Notes: generated from the sequence alone by a model not told the origin. Counted from the first letter of the stretch, positions 1 through 8,670 are shown. The stretch is DNA of 64,000 nt from Lactococcus allomyrinae (GCF_003627095.1 NZ_CP032627.1:930001-994000), one strand, 5' to 3'. Numbers and translations: made by a program.

Positions 1-1409
1 GTGGGTGTAAGAGAGGGAGTCGCATAGACAATTCCTGTACCTGTACTAGTACTAATAGCTGTTGTACCTGGAGTTCCTCCAAGATATACTGATATAAATG
101 AAGCTGAAACTGTCGAAGGCTGATAATAAACATTTATCGTATTATTCACTGGGGTTATTAGCCCCGTACTAGTGTATGAATCATTATTAGAAACTAGTAC
201 TGTTCCTACTTGTGAAGTCGACGTTGTGTTTACCGTACTGCCTGTAGAAACTCCAGAAAATGTATAACCTGAACTACTTAAATCTGGGGCTCTATAGTCA
301 TAATCATCAGAGGCTATTGCTGAACTCGTTGGACTTACAACACCAATTTTATCTCCAACATTTGCTTTAATTGTAGTATAAGGTGCTGATTGAATGACTT
401 GACCAGTAACTGAATTGATATAATTTACTCTAATTGGTTGAGTTGCTTTAGTTGACTTCAGATATCCAGAAGAAGTTAAATAGCTCATCTTGGACCAATG
501 TCCTCCAGTAGAACCAACTACACCAATAGATAACATCTGGTTAAGCTCGCAATCATCAAAAATTTGTCCCGTTTGCCCTGTGATATTTCCACTCGCATCA
601 GCACCCGAACCATAGGTCATTGTTAATCTCCCTGACACTCTTCCGTTTGCTCCAACACCACTAGTTGGATTCCATTTGAGTTGAACATAGTCAGTATAAA
701 CATTCCTCCAGTTTAGTATTGAACCCGCCTGCCAATTCGCACCATTTACAGAAGCTGAAGCACTACTAGGAGCTGGAAGTAAAGTACCTCCCGAAGATGT
801 TTCTCGGATTGCAATCATATTAGAGACATTGGGCAGTAATATACCATCAACTCCCCGTCCCACATCAGGGTCGTTATAATCAGAATTGTAATAGAAATCT
901 CGTCCAGCAAAAATACTCTCTGGAAGCCCTGCGACTCCAAGACCTCCTCCAGTTTGTCCCCCGACTATATTCTGTGCATTTATTTTAGACAAAACAAAGC
1001 CCAAACTATCTCCAGCTGCATAATCATACGCCCAGTCAAGATCAACTTTGAACGCCCCCGTTAATATCAGACTTTGGCTGAAATCTACTCCATAATTGAA
1101 GATAGCTCCACCAGCTTGGCTAGCCTTGTCATTGATAATATTTAGCGCCCCAGCTGACCAAGATGGAGATGCTCCACCACGTCCGAAACTTGTCCAATTC
1201 CCTGCAACATCCATATCTGTTCTCGTAAATTCATGGTTCCCTGTGTCAACATTTGAATTTGGTAAAAGTGTTGTAGGAGTACCCGTCGCAGCTTTAACTG
1301 AGTAACTGCTAAAAATTAAACTTAGAGCAGGAGATAAAAAACCACCTACAAGAATAGTAAGCACACTAATGACTGTTATCTTTTTGAGTAAGTCTTTAAA
1401 TTTTATCAT
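1..1409 (-). CDS. Lectin-like surface protein of the csc/WxL cluster (C-terminus outside window)
   Basis: The frame is open from the ATG at 1409-1407 to the window edge, so at least 469 residues are visible and the C-terminus is missing. A GAGGAG ribosome binding site lies 8-10 bases upstream. Residues about 8-35 form a signal peptide (KDLLKK, then a hydrophobic stretch ending near SVKAA). The next ~250 residues look like an L-type lectin-like domain of surface proteins (NFGRGGASPSWS-like start, DYAAGDSLGFVL, later SGRLTMTYG). After that come Ser/Thr-rich bacterial-Ig or MucBP-like segments (QPIRVNYI, TINVYY). In csc clusters the large member usually ends in a WxL domain; that is inferred here because the end is not visible. 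Likely secreted and bound to the wall. Confidence 0.75.
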   Translation of the reverse strand, partial: MIKFKDLLKKITVISVLTILVGGFLSPALSLIFSSYSVKAATGTPTTLLPNSNVDTGNHEFTRTDMDVAGNWTSFGRGGASPSWSAGALNIINDKASQAGGAIFNYGVDFSQSLILTGAFKVDLDWAYDYAAGDSLGFVLSKINAQNIVGGQTGGGLGVAGLPESIFAGRDFYYNSDYNDPDVGRGVDGILLPNVSNMIAIRETSSGGTLLPAPSSASASVNGANWQAGSILNWRNVYTDYVQLKWNPTSGVGANGRVSGRLTMTYGSGADASGNITGQTGQIFDDCELNQMLSIGVVGSTGGHWSKMSYLTSSGYLKSTKATQPIRVNYINSVTGQVIQSAPYTTIKANVGDKIGVVSPTSSAIASDDYDYRAPDLSSSGYTFSGVSTGSTVNTTSTSQVGTVLVSNNDSYTSTGLITPVNNTINVYYQPSTVSASFISVYLGGTPGTTAISTSTGTGIVYATPSLTP

Positions 1410-1477
1410 TATCTTTTCTCCTCAAAAAGTAGTACTTCCTTCTTTAGATTTAAAAGGAAGTACTGTACTCTTATAAA

Positions 1478-2149
1478 TTAAATAGCGTTTGTCATTGTCC
1501 ATGTCACTGTTGCTGAATGAGCACCTGCTGTTTGTGAAGCTACTGGAACATAAAGCGATACTCCGCTAAATGCATCTACATAATGACCATCAAGGGCGCC
1601 CGTACTTGTGATAATTGTTTCAGGAGTGCCATCTTCTCCGAGTGTGGTATCTCCAGATGCTGTAACGCCTGTAGTACCTGTCACACCAGCACCTGATGTA
1701 TTCATTAATTCACCTCCACCATAAGTAACGGTTGCACCATCCATACCAAAAGGTGTAGTGACTGCTGCTGTAATTTCATAATTAACTGCTGGTGAAGTAC
1801 CATCAAGGTCATGCCAAGCAAGAATTGGAGTACCTGCATCTCCAGTTGTTCCTGCTGTCACTCCTCCTGTAAATGTAGTCGTTGCACCATCTAATGTGTG
1901 ACTTCCAAAATCAATTGCTGAAGCAAAGTCTACAGCTAAGGCACCTGGTTGTGAAGGGATAACTGTAGGTGGTTCTGATGGGTCTGTTGGATTTTCTACG
2001 TCGGGAACTTCAGTAGGAGCTGTAAAGGTCACCGTATTGTCTGAAGAAGCTGTATTAATTGTATCTGCCAAAACACTAAGTGGTGAAGCTGAAGCTGCTA
2101 ATACGAGAGTTGTAAGGGCTGTTGAAGATAAAGTAATAATTTTTTTCAT
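1478..2149 (-). CDS. WxL domain surface protein
   Basis: A 223-residue secreted protein. Residues 1-28 are a signal peptide (MKKIITLSS, hydrophobic core, cut near VLADT). A Pro/Glu-rich linker follows (TEVPDVENPTDPSEPP), then a WxL domain. The distal motif is visible as TVTWTMTNAI at the C-terminus, and the proximal one is probably AWHDLDG in the middle. WxL domains attach proteins non-covalently to peptidoglycan of Gram-positive cells. The gene lies between the lectin-like gene and the small LPXTG gene in one orientation, as in csc operons (CscB-like). An AAGGAA ribosome binding site precedes the ATG. The family is clear; its ligand is unknown. Confidence 0.88.
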   Translation of the reverse strand: MKKIITLSSTALTTLVLAASASPLSVLADTINTASSDNTVTFTAPTEVPDVENPTDPSEPPTVIPSQPGALAVDFASAIDFGSHTLDGATTTFTGGVTAGTTGDAGTPILAWHDLDGTSPAVNYEITAAVTTPFGMDGATVTYGGGELMNTSGAGVTGTTGVTASGDTTLGEDGTPETIITSTGALDGHYVDAFSGVSLYVPVASQTAGAHSATVTWTMTNAI

Positions 2150-2209
2150 GATATTTCTTCCTTTCTTAGTTGAAGAATATTTTATAGGGGTGTTTATTGA
2201 GAAGTAAAT

Positions 2210-2500
2210 TTAGATTACGTCTTTCTTCTTTTGCAAAAGAAGAAAAGCTGCTATAATCATGGTAACCATACCTAGAGGAAGTAAGCTAGACTGCTTTTCT
2301 CCAGTCTTAGGAAGGCTTCCTTTAGAAATTGTAACTTGCACAGGATTACCATCTGGGGGAATTCCTGGTGCTGGTGATTGAGGAAGATTGGGATTGGCGA
2401 TAAAGAACACCGACACCTGTTCTTCCACAGTACTAGCATCTGCTCTTACTGGCGGTGCTACCACAAATAAGAGAAAAGCTATAACAATAATCTTTTTCAT
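2210..2500 (-). CDS. Small LPXTG-anchored protein (CscD-like)
   Basis: A 96-residue protein with a signal peptide (about residues 1-21, MKKIIVIAFLLFVVAPPVRA) and a short Pro/Asn-rich middle. It ends in a sortase signal: LPKTG near residue 64, then a hydrophobic helix and the charged tail QKKKDV. It is therefore predicted to be covalently attached to peptidoglycan by sortase A. Small LPXTG proteins of this size are regular members of csc/WxL clusters (CscD), where they are thought to form part of a surface complex with WxL and DUF916 proteins. An AAGGAG-type site (GAAAGGAGC) stands just upstream of the ATG. Confidence 0.85.
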   Translation of the reverse strand: MKKIIVIAFLLFVVAPPVRADASTVEEQVSVFFIANPNLPQSPAPGIPPDGNPVQVTISKGSLPKTGEKQSSLLPLGMVTMIIAAFLLLQKKKDVI

Positions 2501-2596
2501 TTTGCTCCTTTCTACTGAGTTTTATGCTTGATACCAAATATTTGATGTCAAGCATAAAACTCAGTAAAATTTTAATATTATTTTGAAAAAGTTTTC

Positions 2597-3735
2597 TCAG
2601 TCCTCTCTTTCTTCAGCCTCTTTTGGTCTACGCTTAAGTAAAAGGATAAAAATGAAAATTGCCAAAGCCAAGATAATAAGAACTAAGCCATAGACAAGCC
2701 AATTACTATCTTGCGCATGCTCTATAGTGACATCTTTAGCATTCAACTCCTTGGCTTCTGTTTCTGTAATCGTAAAAACTTTTGAAAATGTCCACTTATA
2801 GTCATATTTTGTGACTTGTCCATCTACCATTGTTTGATATTTACCATCAGTACTTTTATTACCATAAACCACCATTTCAAGTTGATACCTTCCAGATTTT
2901 AATGGTACAGAAGTCTCTCCTTTTTTCAAGGCTCCTTGAATTGAAACTGGAATCCCTAGATTAAAATTTGAATTCGGCGCCATTTTTAACGTAGCACTAT
3001 CAAAACTGTATTTTATTGATTTGTCACCAAGGTGAATAACTTCTGCATTTGCATTCATGTCCAACAAATATGCCATTGCTGAATTTGTTAAGTTGGCACT
3101 AATCACATTACGGCCGTTAACTTGTGATGGTTCTACTTTATCCAAAGTCAAATTAGGAGAAACACTCTCTTTCGAGTTCTGCATAATTAAACCAATGACA
3201 TAGGTGTAATGATTCGTGATAGAAGCAGCAGATTTCGAAGTCTTTGAATTTTCAGTCGCTGAATCACTCTCTTGTTCACTGAAGTTGAACCCCCTGCAAT
3301 CACTCCTTTGAATGTCGTCTTAGGCATTGTCACTTCCGCTGAAACGGTCACTTTACTATGGGCAGGCACAGCCACTTCCGCTGGTAGATGAACATAATCT
3401 TTAATGTTAATTTTTAATGAAGGATCCATTTCTGTTTCGGTCGGTGTATAAAGAACATTTCCCGCATTACCAGTAAAAGCTGTCCCAAAACTTGTACTTA
3501 CTTTTATTTCTGAGTCACTGCTATTGGAGATATCAAATTTAAGTGTTTGATTTTGATTGGGTTTCAGCAAAAGATTAAAATATCCAAGCCCTGATTCAAT
3601 TTGATTTTCTTCAAGTACAGGTGTAACTGAAAAACCAACACTTTCTTCTGCCTGAGCACTTTTACTCTTCCCACCTATAATAAGCAAAAAAACAGATAAG
3701 CTGATAATTAGATATTTTACATACTTTTGTTTCAT
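2597..3735 (-). pseudogene. DUF916/DUF3324 WxL-interacting protein, broken by a one-base frameshift
   Basis: Two frames (3735-3187 and 3184-2597) together make one protein of about 379 residues. It has a signal peptide (residues 1-29), an N-terminal DUF916 domain (GFSVTPVLEENQ, GYFNLLLKPNQ), a DUF3324 domain (ANLTNSAMAYLLDMN), a C-terminal membrane helix and a basic tail (KRRPKEAEERED). This is the CscA/WxL-interacting protein architecture. The frame breaks at the five-C run 3290-3294: after GVIAGG the first frame runs into non-family sequence (STSVNKRVIQRL). One extra G on the coding strand restores GGFNFSEQESDSA and leads into the second frame. The downstream frame has no proper start of its own. 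It could be a real null allele, a slippage switch or a sequencing error; the last is most likely given two similar breaks elsewhere in the window. Confidence 0.85.
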
Positions 3736-3800
3736 GACTGTTATTCTTCTTTCTTTTCCATTTTTTTAATCTTTTACTAAGAGAATTGAAACGCTTTTTT

Positions 3801-4037
3801 TCATCTCACTCCTAAATTATCTTTTTTCACTACAATAGATTGTTCTTTTAAATACATATACCCATGACAATCTAACAGGCGGAGTAAGTCCTCTTCATTC
3901 ATTAAATTCTCAGTAAGGGGTAAAAATTGAGACAGCTCACGTAGAAATGTTTCCGAAATCTCCTTCCTAAAATAAAGAATATCTGAAACAATTGCAGAAT
4001 CCATATCCAAACTTTGGGAGAGATTGATAATTGTCAT
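3801..4037 (-). CDS. Small protein, possible degenerate HTH regulator
   Basis: A 78-residue protein of no recognised family. Residues 1-40 (LSQSLDMDSAIVSDILYFRK) have the spacing of a Cro/CI-type helix-turn-helix, in which a short helix, a turn with D-x-D, and a recognition-like helix precede ISETFLRELSQFL. The match is by eye and weak. Its ATG overlaps the TGA of the upstream gene (ATGA), so the two are translationally coupled. It lies 65 bases before the DUF916 gene in the same direction, so it may belong to the surface-protein transcript. No membrane segment or signal peptide is seen. Function unknown; a regulatory role is inferred from context only. Confidence 0.55.
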   Translation of the reverse strand: MTIINLSQSLDMDSAIVSDILYFRKEISETFLRELSQFLPLTENLMNEEDLLRLLDCHGYMYLKEQSIVVKKDNLGVR

Positions 4038-4288
4038 CCCCTCTCCCTTATCAGCCCCCTAATAAAGTAGAGCAGTGCTCGTGTCTGTGTTTTATTCAAA
4101 TTCACTTTAATTTGTTCATCTTCTCCTGTTTTATCTTCTGATATCATATCTATTCCTAAAACATTTAATATATTTTGTATTGTGTCCTCTTCTATATCTA
4201 CTCTTGTCGAAAGCTGATCGGAGAGTTTTACTGCTGTTATCCCTAATTCTGTAGATAATTTGATGTGCGAAATTTTTAATTCTTTCAT
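4034..4288 (-). CDS. Small protein, possible degenerate HTH regulator
   Basis: An 84-residue protein. Residues 4-45 (ISHIKLSTELGITAVKLSDQ) resemble the first helices of an XRE-type helix-turn-helix (LSTELGIT, then AVKLSDQLSTRVDIEE), followed by an acidic linker and a basic end (ALLYFIRGLIRERG). The downstream 78-residue protein has a similar layout, so the two may be diverged paralogues. The upstream intergenic region carries two copies of a palindrome (4360-4381, 4579-4600) suited to a dimeric repressor, which fits autoregulation by this pair. No family was recognised with certainty, and the DNA-binding role is inference. Confidence 0.55.
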   Translation of the reverse strand: MKELKISHIKLSTELGITAVKLSDQLSTRVDIEEDTIQNILNVLGIDMISEDKTGEDEQIKVNLNKTQTRALLYFIRGLIRERG

Positions 4289-4359
4289 TCTCTTCTTAAC
4301 AAGTTTTAATATTTTTTTATGGTTAGAAATTATTTTTCCTCTCCTTTCTCTTCATATCT

Positions 4360-4381
4360 CCGAAAAATATGAGTTTTTCGC
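4360..4381. promoter_or_regulatory. Candidate operator, palindrome copy 1
   Basis: The arms CCGAAAAA and TTTTTCGC flank the centre TATGAG, giving an almost perfect 8-bp dyad 72 bases upstream of the 84-residue putative regulator. The same 22-mer, in reverse orientation and with a fully perfect dyad, recurs at 4579-4600. The pair of dyads upstream of a small HTH-like gene is typical of an autoregulated repressor. Confidence 0.5.
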
Positions 4382-4479
4382 ATAGATGTATCAATAACAT
4401 AATGTTTCTTAATAATTAAATATCGTATTCACGAGAAACTTTTATACAATATTCTGTAAAATTAAAAAAGGTGTTTTTC

Positions 4480-4508
4480 TTGACATATTTTAGAAAAAAA
4501 GTTATCAT
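4480..4508 (+). promoter_or_regulatory. Orphan sigma-A-type promoter
   Basis: TTGACA at 4480-4485, a 17-base spacer and TATCAT at 4503-4508 form a good sigma-A promoter pointing rightward. No open frame of useful length follows on the plus strand before 5.7 kb. A small RNA, or chance in AT-rich DNA, are both possible. The perfect palindrome at 4579-4600 lies about 65 bases downstream of the predicted start site. Confidence 0.35.
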
Positions 4509-4578
4509 TTATATGTTTGATAATAAGATAAAAATTACAAAAACATTAGTTAATGTATTGTGAATATATGCTAACTTT

Positions 4579-4600
4579 CCGAAAAACTCATATTTTTCGG
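4579..4600. promoter_or_regulatory. Candidate operator, palindrome copy 2
   Basis: A perfect dyad with arms CCGAAAAA and TTTTTCGG around a six-base centre. It is the reverse complement of the copy at 4360-4381 with one end base different. The separation of about 219 bp would allow looping between the sites. The rest of 4289-5171 holds no gene that I can support; it is strongly AT-rich. Confidence 0.5.
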
Positions 4601-5171
4601 AAAATCGAAATTATATAAACCTTGCCAATACTGGATATAGATGCTTTAAGTTAGATATTTTTTAAAATAAATCACATTAAAAATAAATTATAACAATGAG
4701 AAGGTCTAACCATATTTTTGGCACAACTATGATAATTTAATGAGATTTCGAACACCTAAAAGTTACTGTAATTTATATATTTCTCTTTAAAAGTAGTAAA
4801 AAGTGCTATTGAAATAATGACATATATATTTGAAGCTATACCATTTTTACTCAGTATTTAGGAACAATTGAATCAACTCAGATATAAATTTTACTATCTA
4901 AATAATTAGCACACACATACTATATTAAAAATCAATGGAAATATGCATTTGGATATTAGCTCGTAAAAATTATTACAATGAGAATCACTCAAATCAAAAT
5001 TCAGAAAGAAAAGGATAGATTGTATTTGAGTGTTGTGTGTATTTCATCTCTTTAACTTGAAACCTAACATTCTGAGATTTTATTTCAAATTTTGTAAATC
5101 TCTTCCATTTTAAATATACCTAACAACAAAAATTTATAGGATATTTCCAACTTTAGATTTCACTAATCTCT

Positions 5172-5366
5172 TTATTTCTGCACTGCATTTCGTACAACAG
5201 TTTCCTCTTTCTTTTTCTTTAGATCTGCATAAAGTAAACCATTCACAGAAATAATATAACTAATGCCATAATCTCCAAGAGATCTATCTCGTGTTTCAAG
5301 TTCCTTTCTTTGACGATAATTGAAAACCAAACAATGTATCAACTGTTTGGTTTCTTTTTTATACAA
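5172..5366 (-). CDS. Hypothetical 64-residue protein
   Basis: An open frame of 64 residues with an ATG (MYKKETKQLIHC), many charged residues and no recognised family, membrane segment or signal peptide. It lies in AT-rich DNA beside an integrase fragment and a region of gene debris, so it may itself be the remnant of a longer gene. There is no convincing ribosome binding site. Weak candidate. Confidence 0.25.
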   Translation of the reverse strand: MYKKETKQLIHCLVFNYRQRKELETRDRSLGDYGISYIISVNGLLYADLKKKKEETVVRNAVQK

Positions 5367-5431
5367 TTTTTTCGATAGAGTTGATCATATTTTAACTCAA
5401 AAACTTTTATCAACCACTTAGAAATAGAATA

Positions 5432-5566
5432 TTATAATCGGTTAAGGATATCCATAATTTCTCTACTGCCGATATGGGCATATACTGCAATGGTAGATAA
5501 ATCTGTATGACCTAATTGTTGACTGACTATGGCTTTCTTTATAGAGCATTGAAGCAAGAGAGTGTC
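5432..5566 (-). pseudogene. Tyrosine recombinase (integrase) C-terminal remnant
   Basis: The minus strand encodes TLLLQ followed by a run containing SQQLGHTDLSTIAVYAHI and ending RL-stop at 5432-5434. LGHTDLST-x-x-x-YAHI is the C-terminal signature of phage/ICE-type tyrosine recombinases; GHTD holds the conserved His and YAHI the catalytic Tyr. Only about 40 residues remain. A stop lies in frame at 5567-5569, and the N-terminal and catalytic Arg parts are gone. It marks a past mobile element at this locus, next to the iron-uptake genes. Confidence 0.75.
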
Positions 5567-5717
5567 TTATATTCCCCTTAAAATCTCCTTTATACATACA
5601 ACAAAGTATCGTACAAAATTTCAGTCCTCCTTACTATGTAAAGTTTTTTTGGTATTTCATTGCAAAAGCTTTCACATCAATTTTTGACCCGGTTGTGTTG
5701 TTTTCTTCGATAAATCG

Positions 5718-5773
5718 TTGTATTCTTTTTTATGCTTTGCTATAATAGATAATGTAAAAAACATTTTACATTA
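5718..5773 (+). promoter_or_regulatory. Promoter with overlapping operator, upstream of feoA-like remnant
   Basis: TTGTAT at 5718-5723, a 17-base spacer and TATAAT at 5741-5746 form a strong promoter. A perfect dyad follows at the expected start site: arms TAATGTAAAA (5750-5759) and TTTTACATTA (5764-5773) around four bases. A palindrome over +1 suits repression, plausibly by a metal-responsive regulator given the iron genes downstream. The regulator is not identified, and the motif is not the classical Fur box. Confidence 0.7.
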
Positions 5774-5801
5774 TTATCAAAATTGTCAGATTGGAGGAAC
5801 T

Positions 5802-5903
5802 ATGAAAACACTTGATATCACCCATGCGGGACAAATTGACTATATAGATAAAATATTAGGTGCTAATCAATCAAAAGTGTACGAGATGGGATTTTTTTCA
5901 TAA
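5802..5903 (+). pseudogene. Truncated FeoA-like remnant
   Basis: An ATG behind a good GGAGG site starts 33 residues: MKTLDITHAGQIDYI, then a Gly-Ala turn and KVYEMGFFS before a stop. The spacing of the early Gly-Gln, the central Gly and the terminal E-M-G-F resembles the first half of FeoA, the small SH3-like partner of the FeoB ferrous-iron transporter (normally about 75 residues). The second half and feoB are absent. The iron ABC operon starts 51 bases later, so this piece may now serve as a translated leader carrying an iron-regulated promoter. The FeoA identity is by eye and moderate. Confidence 0.5.
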
Positions 5904-5954
5904 AATATAAATAAGAATGAAAATCCTTCTCAATTAGAACTGCAGAGTGAGTAT

Positions 5955-6902
5955 ATGAAAAAAATAGGCCTATTTGTCCTCTTGCTTCTTTTGAGTGTTT
6001 TATCAATTTTTGTAGGTGTTAAAGAACTTTCTTTGGCACAGTTATTTCAATGGGATGCCCAGCAAAAGTTGGTATTAGTGACAACAAGGATTCCTAGAAC
6101 AATTAGTTTATTGATTGCAGGAAGTACGCTAAGTATTTCTGGTTTGATTATGCAACATTTAACCCAAAATAAGTTTGTTTCTCCTAGTACAGCTGGTACG
6201 ATGGACAGTGCAAGGTTAGGTATTTTAGTGGTTATGATCTTTTTTCCTAGTGCACCGTTGTTATTTCGGTCATTCATTGCTTTTGTATTCGCTTTAGGTG
6301 GGACGTTATTTTTTATCTATTTAACCAGATTCTTACCAGCGAAAAATCAAGTAATGATCCCGTTAGTTGGGGTTATGTTCGGGAATATTATTGGGTCAAT
6401 CGCAACTTTTTTTGCATATCAATTTCAATTAGTGCAAAATATGTCTTCTTGGCTACAAGGTAATTTTTCAACCGTCATGAAAGGAGGCTATGAATTATTA
6501 TTTTTAACCGTTCCATTGCTAATTATGGTGTACTTGTATGCCTATCAATTTACGGTGGCAGGAATGGGAGAAGATATGGCGACCAATTTAGGCTTGAATT
6601 ACCAACGAATCCAATTACTTGGCTTGTTGATTGTGGCTTTGTCTAGTGCGGTAATCTTAATTATGGTGGGGAGTATTCCTTTCTTAGGCGTTATTGTTCC
6701 CAACTTAGTTTCATTGCGTTATGGCGATCACGTGAAAAATATCCTAGCTCTGACGGCTATTGGTGGCAGCATTTTTTTATTGATTTGCGATATTTTGGCA
6801 CGAGTAGTGATTGCGCCTTATGAAATTCCTGTGAGTGTCGTAGTAGGCGCTTTAGGAAGCCTCATTTTCATTACATTATTGATGAGGAGGCGATGGACAT
6901 GA
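5955..6902 (+). CDS. Siderophore ABC transporter permease (YclN-like, FecCD family)
   Basis: A 315-residue membrane protein with nine to ten hydrophobic segments. Family signatures of FecCD/BtuC permeases are visible: RIPRTISLLIAGSTLSISG near residues 45-65, VPLVG-like MIPLVGVMFGNIIGS near 135, and the coupling region VGSIPFLGVIVPNLVSLRYG near 237. One of two different permeases for an Fe3+-siderophore importer. It begins an operon: its end overlaps the next permease gene by 10 bases. It most resembles the YclN (petrobactin-type) or FatD branch by gene order. The ribosome binding site before this ATG is weak (GAGTGAG), which may mean coupling to the leader peptide upstream. Confidence 0.88.
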   Translation: MKKIGLFVLLLLLSVLSIFVGVKELSLAQLFQWDAQQKLVLVTTRIPRTISLLIAGSTLSISGLIMQHLTQNKFVSPSTAGTMDSARLGILVVMIFFPSAPLLFRSFIAFVFALGGTLFFIYLTRFLPAKNQVMIPLVGVMFGNIIGSIATFFAYQFQLVQNMSSWLQGNFSTVMKGGYELLFLTVPLLIMVYLYAYQFTVAGMGEDMATNLGLNYQRIQLLGLLIVALSSAVILIMVGSIPFLGVIVPNLVSLRYGDHVKNILALTAIGGSIFLLICDILARVVIAPYEIPVSVVVGALGSLIFITLLMRRRWT

Positions 6903-7867
6903 AAAAACAAGAACAGCGTTCTTCGGTTAAGGTGATGGTATTGTTATTGGCCGTTTTAGGGATTTGTTTCTTATATTTATCCTACAATACTTATGGCAAT
7001 TGGACTTTTGCGTTAGAGCTACGAGGGGAAAAAGTGCTTGCCTTTATTTTTGTAGGAATTGCTGGGGCTTTTTCAACAATTAGTTTTCAGACAATGACTC
7101 AAAATCATTTTTTAACCCCAAATATTTTAGGTTTGGATTCATTGTATGTGTTAGTGCAAACTTTGCTCTTTTTCTTTTTAGGTGGACACCAAATGTTAGA
7201 TGAAACTTCATTAACCACATTTCTAATGAATGTCCTGTTGATGGTGGGCCTCAGTGTCACATTGTCGTATTTTCTGTTGAAAAAAAGTGGTAATGATTTA
7301 TTCCTTTTGTTGATGGTTGGTATGATTTTAGGAACCTTTTTCAATAGTATCAGTACCTTTTTGCAAGTGGTAATGGATCCCAATGAATATGATTTACTAC
7401 AAGGGAGACTCTTTGCAAGCTTTGGGAATGTGGATAGTCAACATTTGTTGATTGCAGGGATTTTGATTGCGAGCTTAGTGCTTTTCCTATGGATAAAAAG
7501 TTATTCGTTGGATGTGTTACATTTGGGGAATAATCAGGCTAAAAATTTAGGAATAAATGTGCCAAGATTTCAATTAGTTTTACTGTTTGTTATCAGTGGT
7601 TTGGTGGGATTATCTACCGCCTTAGTCGGTCCGGTAACCTTCTTAGGATTTATTGTCGCCAATGTCAGTTACCAATGGATGAATACCTATCGCCACCGTG
7701 AATTATTTATTGCAGGGAGTCTATTGGCAATTTTCTTATTAGTTTTTGCCCAATTTTTGATTGAGCAAGTCTTCAAATTAAACACGACGTTAAGTATTGT
7801 GATTGAGTTTGTCGGTGGCTTGTATTTCATCCGTAAAATTGTAAGTGAAAGGAAACAGCGTAGATGA
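6893..7867 (+). CDS. Siderophore ABC transporter permease (YclO-like, FecCD family)
   Basis: A 324-residue second permease with about nine membrane segments. FecCD features include GIAGAFSTISFQTMTQNHF near residue 58, LTPNILGLDSLY, and VGPVTFLGFIVANVSYQ near 245, the cytoplasmic loop that docks on the ATPase. It pairs with the preceding permease to form the translocation channel. Its start overlaps the previous gene by 10 bases, and its end overlaps the ATPase gene by 4 (ATGA), indicating one transcript with translational coupling. FecCD permeases of this gene order are known for catecholate siderophores; the substrate here is inferred. Confidence 0.88.
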   Translation: MDMKKQEQRSSVKVMVLLLAVLGICFLYLSYNTYGNWTFALELRGEKVLAFIFVGIAGAFSTISFQTMTQNHFLTPNILGLDSLYVLVQTLLFFFLGGHQMLDETSLTTFLMNVLLMVGLSVTLSYFLLKKSGNDLFLLLMVGMILGTFFNSISTFLQVVMDPNEYDLLQGRLFASFGNVDSQHLLIAGILIASLVLFLWIKSYSLDVLHLGNNQAKNLGINVPRFQLVLLFVISGLVGLSTALVGPVTFLGFIVANVSYQWMNTYRHRELFIAGSLLAIFLLVFAQFLIEQVFKLNTTLSIVIEFVGGLYFIRKIVSERKQRR

Positions 7868-8622
7868 TTGAAATAAAAAATGTTTCAAAAAAATATGGTG
7901 AAAAAATTGTTGTCTCTGAAGTACAATTGCCTATTACAGAAAAGAAACTAACAGCTTTTATTGGCCCTAACGGTGCTGGGAAAAGTACGCTTTTATCTAT
8001 GATGAGTCGCCTGATACCCAAAGATACTGGGGAAATCTATCTTGACCATAATGAAGTGAAAACATGGAAACAAAATGATTTATCCAAAAAGTTATCGATT
8101 TTAAAACAGGCAAATGAGATTAACTTAAAATTGACAGTCAGAGAATTGGTTAATTTTGGGCGCTTTCCTTATTCAAAAGGTCACCTAAAAAAAGAAGACC
8201 ATGAAAAAGTGGACGAAGCAATGGAAAGTCTTGGTTTAATGATGCTTGCCAACGAGTTAATTGATACATTATCTGGTGGTCAATTGCAACGAGTTTATAT
8301 TGCGATGGTCTTAGCCCAAGATACGGATTACATTCTGTTGGACGAGCCATTAAATAACTTAGATATGAATTATGCCGTTCAAATGATGCAGACGTTACGG
8401 CGGCTAGTTGATGAATTTGATAAGACTGTTATTATTGTTTTACATGACATTAATTTTGCTGCAAGCTACGCAGATGAAATCGTCGCTATGAAAGAAGGGC
8501 GTCTTTATACACACGGAACTACAGATGAAGTTATCCAATCAGAACTTTTAAATAAGTTATATGATATGAATATCCGAATTTGTGAAATTGAAGGTAAACG
8601 TTTTTGTATGTATTTTACGTGA
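7864..8622 (+). CDS. Siderophore ABC transporter ATPase (YclP-like)
   Basis: A 252-residue ABC ATPase. Walker A GPNGAGKST lies at residues 34-42, the signature LSGGQLQR near 136, Walker B YILLDEP near 157 with D-loop NNLD, and the switch His in VLHDINFA near 190. These are the hallmarks of FepC/FhuC-type importers. It energises the two permeases encoded just upstream, and its ATG overlaps the preceding stop. All catalytic residues are present, so the protein should be active. The C-terminal RICEIEGKRFCMYF is short, as in YclP. Confidence 0.92.
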   Translation: MIEIKNVSKKYGEKIVVSEVQLPITEKKLTAFIGPNGAGKSTLLSMMSRLIPKDTGEIYLDHNEVKTWKQNDLSKKLSILKQANEINLKLTVRELVNFGRFPYSKGHLKKEDHEKVDEAMESLGLMMLANELIDTLSGGQLQRVYIAMVLAQDTDYILLDEPLNNLDMNYAVQMMQTLRRLVDEFDKTVIIVLHDINFAASYADEIVAMKEGRLYTHGTTDEVIQSELLNKLYDMNIRICEIEGKRFCMYFT

Positions 8623-8670
8623 TTTAGAGAAAAGTAGTTTAAATAAAATAACAGGTTTAATGGAGGAGTA

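Noticed and set aside
5590-5720. Protein-like minus-strand stretch (EENNTTGSKIDVKAFAMK)
   Set aside because: A short open piece without a start, probably gene debris near the integrase tail; no family could be named.
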